Of a DNA stretch of 5,618 bases, positions 1-4,432 are shown one piece after another (positions within the stretch are counted from its first letter, which is position 1; every line of letters begins with the position of its first letter). This DNA comes from Candidatus Methanofastidiosia archaeon. Lineage in GTDB: Archaea > Methanobacteriota_B > Thermococci > Methanofastidiosales > NM3. The position numbers were made by a program, and so were the translations under genes. The notes under the pieces are model-generated. The model saw only the letters and a program-made list of their open reading frames with translations, was not told where the DNA came from and searched no databases. The stretch is from NCBI GenBank assembly GCA_020854925.1, contig JAHKLV010000130.1, forward strand, positions 1 to 5,618. The letters run 5' to 3'.

Positions 1-405
1 ATCGGTGCGGGGTCGTTTACCATCACCACGGTCACGGGGGAGCAAAGAACCATCCCGCTCTCCGTGGTCCACGGATACGAGCAGGAGTCGTGCAAGGTCT
101 GCCCCGACTTCACCGCCGAATACACCGACCTGTCGGTGGGCGCCATCGGCTCTCCCAAGGGATGGTCGACGGTGGTGGTGAGGACCACGCGGGGCGCCGA
201 GCTCGTGCGCCACGCGCTTTCTTCAGGAAAACTCGAGCAGCACGCTGACGCCGCGCCCGACATGGAGCTGGTAAAGGGGGTGGCGGGAAAGAAGCGGCGC
301 CACGCCACCGATGCGCTTGCCTGGCGGATGAAATACGGCCTGCTCGTCCCCTTTGGCGGTGTCAGGACGCCCGACACAGGCTGCGCATCACCACAACAGG
401 AATGA
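1..405 (+). CDS. Coenzyme F420 hydrogenase/dehydrogenase beta subunit (FrhB/FdhB family), C-terminal part
   Basis: The reading frame is open from base 1 and stops with TGA at 403-405, so about 134 C-terminal residues are visible and the start lies outside the window. The stretch CKVCPDFTAEYTDLSVGAIG followed by SPKGWSTVVVRT is the characteristic C-terminal signature of FrhB/FdhB-type subunits, which carry FAD and Fe-S and pass electrons between F420 and a partner enzyme. A basic VKGVAGKKRR segment follows, also usual for the family. Family members include FrhB, FdhB, FpoF and stand-alone or fused F420-dependent reductases; the visible part cannot tell which. The gene ends 9 bases before the CooS-family gene and the next gene's Shine-Dalgarno overlaps its stop codon, so co-transcription is likely. 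I infer that it delivers electrons from F420H2 to the CooS-like protein. An internal GTG at 64 is not a credible start because the family-like frame continues upstream of it. Confidence 0.85.
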   Translation: MGAGSFTITTVTGEQRTIPLSVVHGYEQESCKVCPDFTAEYTDLSVGAIGSPKGWSTVVVRTTRGAELVRHALSSGKLEQHADAAPDMELVKGVAGKKRRHATDALAWRMKYGLLVPFGGVRTPDTGCASPQQE

Positions 406-409
406 GGGA
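404..409 (+). promoter_or_regulatory. Ribosome binding site of the cooS-like gene
   Basis: The sequence GAGGGA lies 5 bases before the ATG at 415 and overlaps the TGA stop of the upstream gene. This supports the ATG at 415 as the start and suggests translational coupling of the two genes. Confidence 0.6.
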
Positions 410-414
410 ACACC

Positions 415-2316
415 ATGGAAGAATCACGTATATCATGGCATGCCTCGGTTCGCTCTCAGTATGAAAAGCTCAAGGCCGACGGCATGAACACCATCTGGGA
501 CCGCTATGAAGCACAGGGGTTCGGGAATCCGGACCAACGCTGCCCGTTTTGCATGGGCGGCAATCGCTGCGACCTGTGCTCGAACGGGCCGTGCCGCGGC
601 GACGTAGAAAAGGACAAGCGTGGGGTGTGCGGCATCACCGCCGACGGCATGGCCATGCGCATGATGCTGCTGCGAAACGTCCTCGGCGCATCGACGTACC
701 ATTACCATGCCGAGGCAACGGTGGACACGCTGCGCAAGACGGCCCAGGGCCTTGCGCCCTACCGCATTCGGGATGCCGACAAGCTTTCCGCCTTTGCGGC
801 GCGCCTGGGCATCGACGCTGCCGGGACGCCGGAGGAGACGGCGACAGCGCTCTGCGACTTCGTGACGACCGAGTTCAACAGGCCCTATTACGAGGAGAGC
901 CGGATTGTCGAGCGCCTCGCGCCCTCTGAGCGGAAGGAGACCTGGCGCAGGCTCGGCATCTTCCCCGGTGGCATCCACGGGGAGATGGTGCTCTCCACGA
1001 GCTCGTGCCTTACCAACGTCGACGGGTACTATGCGAGCCTTGCGCTCAAGGCCATGCGCCTCTCCATAGCCATGGCGTACGAAAGCCAGATAGTGAACGA
1101 ATATTGCCAGGACGTGCTCTTCGGGACGCCGCACCCGCACCCCGTGCGGGTGGACCTGGGCGTCCTCGACCCCGACTATGTGAACATCATCCCTAACGGC
1201 CACGAGCCGTTTGTCGGCTTCGCCATGGTGGACAAGGCGCGGACGGGGGCGTGGCAGAAGCGCGCACGCGACGCCGGCGCCAAGGGGTTGCGTGTCATCG
1301 CCAACATCGAGACGGGCCAGGAGATGATCCAGCGCTATACGGGGGATGACGTCTTCTACGGATTCACCGGCAACTGGATAAGCCAGGAGGCGGTGCTCGC
1401 AACGGGCGCGGTGGACCTCTTTGCCGCCGACATGAACTGCTCGATGCCTGTCGACCCGCTCTATGCGGAAAAATACCAGTTCGAGCTCATCCCAGTGAGC
1501 GACGTCGTGGCCTTTGAGGGCGTCACCGACCGCCTCGACTACCGGCCTGAGCTCGTGGACGCCCAGGCTGAAGCGCTCATCGAAAAGGCCATTGCCAACT
1601 TCCCCAAGCGGAGAGCGGCGGTGGCCGGGGTAACGGGCCTGCCCGTCGGCGAGGCCGTCGCGGGCTTTTCCCCGGAAAGCATCACCGAGGCGCTCGGCGG
1701 GTCTCTTGCGCCGCTCATCGACGCCATCGCAAAGGGGGACATCCGCGGTGTCGCCGGGCTCGTGTCCTGCACGTCGCTACGCGACAAGGGCCAGGACGTG
1801 CACAGTGTGGAGATGGCGCGAGAGCTTATCGCCAACGATGTGCTCGTGCTCTCCATGGGGTGCGGCAACGCCGCCATGCAGGTGGCGGGACTCTGCTCGG
1901 TTGACGCACAGCAGGTGGCGGGACCCCGTCTCAGGGCGTTGTGTGCGGCGCTCGGCATCCCTCCGGTGCTCAGCTTCGGCACGTGCACCGACACGGGACG
2001 GCTTGCGGACTTCCTTTCACAGGTATCGGATGCGGCTGGCGGCGTTCCCATCAAGGACCTTCCCGTCGCCGCTGTGGCGCCGGAGTACATGGAGCAAAAG
2101 GCGACGATTGACGCCATCTTCGCCCTGGCGCTCGGGCTTTACACCTACGTTAATCCCGTGCCCACGGTGACCAATGCCCCCAACCTCGTACGCCTTCTCA
2201 CGGAGGGGCTCCCGGACATCACCGGCGGCAGGCTCAACGTGGAGCGCGATGCGAAAAAGGCCGTCGAGGCAATCTGCGCACACATAAACGAAAAGAGAAA
2301 GAAAATGGGAATCTAA
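415..2316 (+). CDS. cooS: CooS-family Fe-S protein, deviant (CooS-V-like, probable hybrid-cluster enzyme)
   Basis: This 633-aa protein has the usual length and architecture of monofunctional anaerobic CO dehydrogenase (CooS). The N-terminus holds the cluster cysteines C43, C46 (D-cluster), then C52, C55, C60 and C72 (B-cluster). Five of the six C-cluster ligands are visible: H263 in NGHEP, C342 in DMNCSMP, C452 in LVSCTSL, C483 in SMGCGN and C524 in FGTCTD. The sixth, Cys295 of C. hydrogenoformans CODH-II in the motif ICCTGNE, aligns here to NIETGQE, so the ligand is E299 (codon GAG at 1309-1311). The conserved lysine near the C-terminus is present (K562 in EQKA), but the His relay HSxHxxH is reduced. 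Known: CooS-V of C. hydrogenoformans lacks this cysteine, carries an Fe-S-O cluster, has no CO activity and slowly turns over hydroxylamine. I infer a similar hybrid cluster here, not CO oxidation. No nickel-insertion genes (cooC, cooT, cooJ) or CO-metabolism genes are seen alongside. The family call is very sure; the non-CODH function is probable. Confidence 0.93.
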   Translation: MEESRISWHASVRSQYEKLKADGMNTIWDRYEAQGFGNPDQRCPFCMGGNRCDLCSNGPCRGDVEKDKRGVCGITADGMAMRMMLLRNVLGASTYHYHAEATVDTLRKTAQGLAPYRIRDADKLSAFAARLGIDAAGTPEETATALCDFVTTEFNRPYYEESRIVERLAPSERKETWRRLGIFPGGIHGEMVLSTSSCLTNVDGYYASLALKAMRLSIAMAYESQIVNEYCQDVLFGTPHPHPVRVDLGVLDPDYVNIIPNGHEPFVGFAMVDKARTGAWQKRARDAGAKGLRVIANIETGQEMIQRYTGDDVFYGFTGNWISQEAVLATGAVDLFAADMNCSMPVDPLYAEKYQFELIPVSDVVAFEGVTDRLDYRPELVDAQAEALIEKAIANFPKRRAAVAGVTGLPVGEAVAGFSPESITEALGGSLAPLIDAIAKGDIRGVAGLVSCTSLRDKGQDVHSVEMARELIANDVLVLSMGCGNAAMQVAGLCSVDAQQVAGPRLRALCAALGIPPVLSFGTCTDTGRLADFLSQVSDAAGGVPIKDLPVAAVAPEYMEQKATIDAIFALALGLYTYVNPVPTVTNAPNLVRLLTEGLPDITGGRLNVERDAKKAVEAICAHINEKRKKMGI

Positions 2317-2336
2317 GGATTCCCTTCTCATTTTTT
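2307..2336 (+). terminator. Hairpin plus T-run between convergent cooS and fprA
   Basis: GGGAATC (2307-2313) and GATTCCC (2318-2324) form a perfect 7-bp stem with a 4-base loop TAAG that contains the cooS stop codon. It is followed by TTCTCA and six T (2331-2336), which reach into the fprA stop codon. On the minus strand the same stem is followed by a T-rich tract (complement of 2288-2306), so it may act in both directions. Oligo-T tracts are the main intrinsic termination signal in archaea; the role of the hairpin itself is less certain. Confidence 0.65.
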
Positions 2337-3522
2337 AGCTTTCGGCTATTTTTTTGCCGTAGGCACGGGCTTTTTTCCTTACCTCAGCCGAGGGACTCCA
2401 CTGCGCCAGAAACCCGTCGTCGATGACGGAGAATCCAGCCTGCCCCATGCGCTCGCACAGCACCGCCGTCGATTCGCCGCTCCAGCCGTAGCAGCCAAAC
2501 GCCGCCGCCTTCTTGTTCTTGAATCGGAGCGCCGAAAGCAGGTGGATGAATCCGGCCACCGAGTGCAGGATGGACCCCCCGAGCGTGGGCGAGCCTATGA
2601 CCACCGTCTTTGATTTGAAGACCTCGGTCACCACGTCGGTCTCGTCGCTCTTGGCAAGGTTGTACAGCTTCACCACCACACCGGGGTCGGCCTGGCGTAT
2701 GCCCTCGGCAATCGATTCGGCCAGCGCCTTCGTGCCGTTCCACATGGTGTCGTAGACGATCGTTATCTGATTTTCCTGATAGTCCTGGGACCATGCGGCA
2801 TACCGTGAGACGATCTGCAGGGGATTGTCGCGCCAGATGACGCCGTGGCTTGGTGCTATCATGTCAATGGGCACCCCCAGCGACTCGACCTCGGAAAGCT
2901 TGCGCCGTACCAAGGCGCTAAACGGCGTGAGGATGTTGGCGTAGTACTTGATGCACTCCTCGGCAAGCGCGCACTGGTCCACCGTGTCGTTGAACAGGCT
3001 TTCCGTGGCAAAGTGCTGCCCGAAGGCGTCGTTGCTAAAGAGGATATGGTCCCCCGTCAGGTAGGTGGCCATGCTGTCCGGCCAGTGGAGCATCGCCATC
3101 TCGACGAACACGAGGCTCTTGCCGTTGCCGATGTCAAGGGTGTCGCCCGTCTTTACAACTTGGAAGTCCCAGTCCTTGTGGTACTGCCCCTTAAGCGACT
3201 TCACGGCGTTGGCCGTGCAGTAGACGGGCGTATCGGGGATGCGCTCCATGAGGGCGGGGAGCGCCCCGCTGTGGTCTGCCTCCCCATGATTTGCAACAAC
3301 ATAGTCGATGGAATCAAGGCCCACCTCTCGGGAAAGATTGTCTACAAATTCGTGGGCAAACGGCGTCCACACCGTGTCGATGAGGACCGTCTTTTCCTCT
3401 TGGACAAGGTATGCGTTGTATGTCGAGCCGCGGTGGGTGGAATACTCGTTCCCGTGGAACGTCTCAAGTTCCCAGTCGACCTTTCCCACCCAGTAGGCAT
3501 TGGCTTTCAGATGTCGTTTCAA
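2335..3522 (-). CDS. fprA: A-type flavoprotein / flavodiiron protein, probable F420H2 oxidase
   Basis: The 395-aa protein has two domains. Residues about 1-245 are a metallo-beta-lactamase-like diiron domain with all ligands in place: H79, E81 and D83 in NHGEADHSG, H146 in MLHWPDSM, D165 in SNDAFG and H226 in SHGVIWR. From about residue 250 follows a flavodoxin domain with the FMN loop YDTMWNGT, then SPTLGGSIL and GCYGWSGES. There is no rubredoxin extension. Flavodiiron proteins reduce O2 to water and/or NO to N2O at the diiron site; in methanogens FprA takes electrons from F420H2 and acts in the cytoplasm. The start chosen is TTG at 3522-3520, because AAGGAGGT (complement of 3530-3537) lies 7 bases upstream and the protein then begins MKRHLKANAYWVGKVDW, as in relatives. 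An ATG at 3591 in the same frame would add 23 unrelated residues and overlap chaB. It follows chaB by 53 bases, probably as one operon, and converges on cooS. Preference for O2 or NO cannot be read from the sequence. Confidence 0.93.
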   Translation of the reverse strand: MKRHLKANAYWVGKVDWELETFHGNEYSTHRGSTYNAYLVQEEKTVLIDTVWTPFAHEFVDNLSREVGLDSIDYVVANHGEADHSGALPALMERIPDTPVYCTANAVKSLKGQYHKDWDFQVVKTGDTLDIGNGKSLVFVEMAMLHWPDSMATYLTGDHILFSNDAFGQHFATESLFNDTVDQCALAEECIKYYANILTPFSALVRRKLSEVESLGVPIDMIAPSHGVIWRDNPLQIVSRYAAWSQDYQENQITIVYDTMWNGTKALAESIAEGIRQADPGVVVKLYNLAKSDETDVVTEVFKSKTVVIGSPTLGGSILHSVAGFIHLLSALRFKNKKAAAFGCYGWSGESTAVLCERMGQAGFSVIDDGFLAQWSPSAEVRKKARAYGKKIAES

Positions 3523-3529
3523 AGGTATG

Positions 3530-3537
3530 ACCTCCTT
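3530..3537 (-). promoter_or_regulatory. Strong Shine-Dalgarno that sets the fprA TTG start
   Basis: Read on the minus strand this is AAGGAGGT, a full anti-SD match, 7 bases before TTG. It lies between chaB and fprA and decides the start against the upstream in-frame ATG at 3591. Confidence 0.8.
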
Positions 3538-3575
3538 GGCGCAAGCAGCAAAGAAAGGGTATGTGAGGGAGCCCC

Positions 3576-3803
3576 TCACTTCTCGCGCCATGTGCCGTCG
3601 TCATCCTTCTCGAAGACGTGCTTGACGGCGCTCCAGGCGACCTTGTGGGACACCTCTTCCCGTGATGCGTCGCCCCTGCGGTCACCGGGGTCCTTGTAGG
3701 ACTCCCACGCGCTGTTGAATGCCTTGCGGTATATCTCCTGCGCCTTGGGGGGAAGGGTGCCACGGACGTTGTCAGGAAGGTCTTCAACGGATTCGTACGG
3801 CAT
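3576..3803 (-). CDS. chaB: ChaB-family small protein
   Basis: The protein of 75 aa begins MPYESVEDLPDNVRGTLP and continues with AQEIYRKAFNSAWESYKD and SHKVAWSAVKHVFEK, ending near a GTW. These are the hallmark segments of the ChaB family, named in E. coli as a putative regulator of the cation antiporter ChaA; its molecular role is not settled, and no antiporter gene is visible here. The start at ATG 3803 gives the usual family length (about 76 aa) and the typical MPY N-terminus, with a weak AAAGG 5 bases upstream. The frame stays open upstream, with ATGs at 3851 and 3863 that would add 16 or 20 polar residues unlike the family; these remain possible. It is the first gene of a probable chaB-fprA operon, so it may serve the same oxidative or redox stress response, which is inference from position only. 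Confidence 0.87.
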   Translation of the reverse strand: MPYESVEDLPDNVRGTLPPKAQEIYRKAFNSAWESYKDPGDRRGDASREEVSHKVAWSAVKHVFEKDDDGTWREK

Positions 3804-3870
3804 GTATGCCTTTCTGTCCTTTAGGTACTTTAGGTTATCCCCTTCAGTCATTGTGTATACCATTGTGCCA

Positions 3871-3888
3871 GAATATCCTTATATGAGC
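3871..3888. promoter_or_regulatory. TATA-like element between divergent chaB and the thioesterase gene
   Basis: The AT-rich core CCTTATATGAG (3877-3887) reads as ATATAAGG on the minus strand and CTTATATG on the plus strand, in otherwise GC-rich DNA. For the minus strand, a start about 25 bases downstream falls near 3856, downstream of the ATG at 3863, which favours a later chaB start. For the plus strand it falls near 3906, almost on the thioesterase ATG. One element may serve either or both genes; no clear BRE is seen. Confidence 0.4.
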
Positions 3889-3908
3889 AAAGCAAAGAGG
3901 GGGCTGGG

Positions 3909-4382
3909 ATGATACTAATGGAACAAGAACCGCAGACGCAAGCATTCAAGGCATACTTTGACCAGGACCTCTTTGCGGCCCAGTGCGGCATCTCCATCGT
4001 CGAGATGCGCTCAGGCTATGCACGTACGCAGATGGTGGCGGAAGATCGCCATCTCAACTCGTTCGGGGCCGTGCACGGCGGGGCGCTCTTTACCCTGGCC
4101 GACATGGCCTTTGCCGCGGCGGCAAACGCCCACGGCACCCTTGCCGTGGGGCTCAACTGCACCATGAGCTACACGAAGGCCGCCCCCAAGGGCCTCCTGA
4201 TAGCTGAAGCAGTGGAGGACTCGCTCTCGCCACGGATTGCAACCTACCTCATCCACATCAAGACCGGTACTGGCGTGCAGGTCGCCACGTTCCAGGGCAT
4301 GGCCTACCGGAAGGGCATAGCGCTTGAGAAGGCGGGACGACTCGACACCGGGACAGATACGCCCGCCAGCGAGGCACGATGA
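3909..4382 (+). CDS. PaaI-type hotdog-fold thioesterase
   Basis: This 157-aa protein is a complete single-domain hotdog thioesterase of the PaaI/YdiI type, which hydrolyses acyl-CoA thioesters, commonly aromatic ones, in the cytoplasm. The core motif is N50, G53, then H56-G57-G58 in NSFGAVHGGALFTLADMAF, with D65 as the expected catalytic acid on the long hotdog helix. The strand GLNCTMSYTKAAPKG and the later AYRKG fit the family. The ATG at 3909 is preceded by GAGGGGG (3897-3903) at 5 bases; a second ATG at 3918 would remove three residues and cannot be excluded. About 30 residues follow the last conserved strand and form a variable tail. The gene is divergent from chaB and is followed by a separately promoted lipoprotein gene, so it may be monocistronic. 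The substrate cannot be deduced; no phenylacetate pathway genes are visible. Confidence 0.88.
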   Translation: MILMEQEPQTQAFKAYFDQDLFAAQCGISIVEMRSGYARTQMVAEDRHLNSFGAVHGGALFTLADMAFAAAANAHGTLAVGLNCTMSYTKAAPKGLLIAEAVEDSLSPRIATYLIHIKTGTGVQVATFQGMAYRKGIALEKAGRLDTGTDTPASEAR

Positions 4383-4386
4383 AGAC

Positions 4387-4427
4387 CCCCCTAAAGATAT
4401 GTTTATAACGAGAGATTTCCTAGGGGG
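4387..4427. repeat. Inverted repeat flanking the TATA element of the lipoprotein gene
   Basis: CCCCCTA (4387-4393) and TAGGGGG (4421-4427) are perfect 7-bp inverted arms around a 27-base AT-rich spacer that contains the TATA-like box. The right arm also contains the apparent Shine-Dalgarno. It could be a protein-binding operator, or an RNA stem hiding the ribosome site if transcription starts further upstream. It could also be chance in GC-rich DNA. Confidence 0.45.
4393..4408 (+). promoter_or_regulatory. Archaeal promoter (BRE/TATA-like) of the lipoprotein gene
   Basis: AAAGATATG followed by TTTATA (4402-4407) resembles a BRE plus TATA box and stands out in GC-rich surroundings. A start about 25 bases downstream would fall near 4428-4430, just before the ATG at 4433, which would make the mRNA almost leaderless. 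An apparent Shine-Dalgarno AGGGGG (4422-4427) would then lie outside the transcript, so an earlier start is also possible. Confidence 0.55.
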
Positions 4428-4432
4428 TGTAC

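Noticed and set aside
433..1203. 256-aa open frame on the minus strand within cooS
   Set aside because: It lies antisense to strongly conserved CooS cluster motifs and its translation is Arg/His/Ala/Val-rich without a recognisable family; a shadow caused by high GC.
1539..2117. 192-aa minus-strand open frame inside the C-terminal half of cooS
   Set aside because: Antisense to the C452, C483 and C524 ligand motifs; Ser/Ala/Thr-rich shadow composition.
415..2316. Plain annotation as a CO-oxidising CO dehydrogenase
   Set aside because: The scaffold matches, but the Cys295 position is Glu and the histidine relay is altered, so CO activity should not be assumed.
2845..3699. 284-aa plus-strand open frame opposite fprA and chaB
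   Set aside because: It covers the antisense of two clear genes, crosses their boundary and has no recognisable motif or ribosome site.
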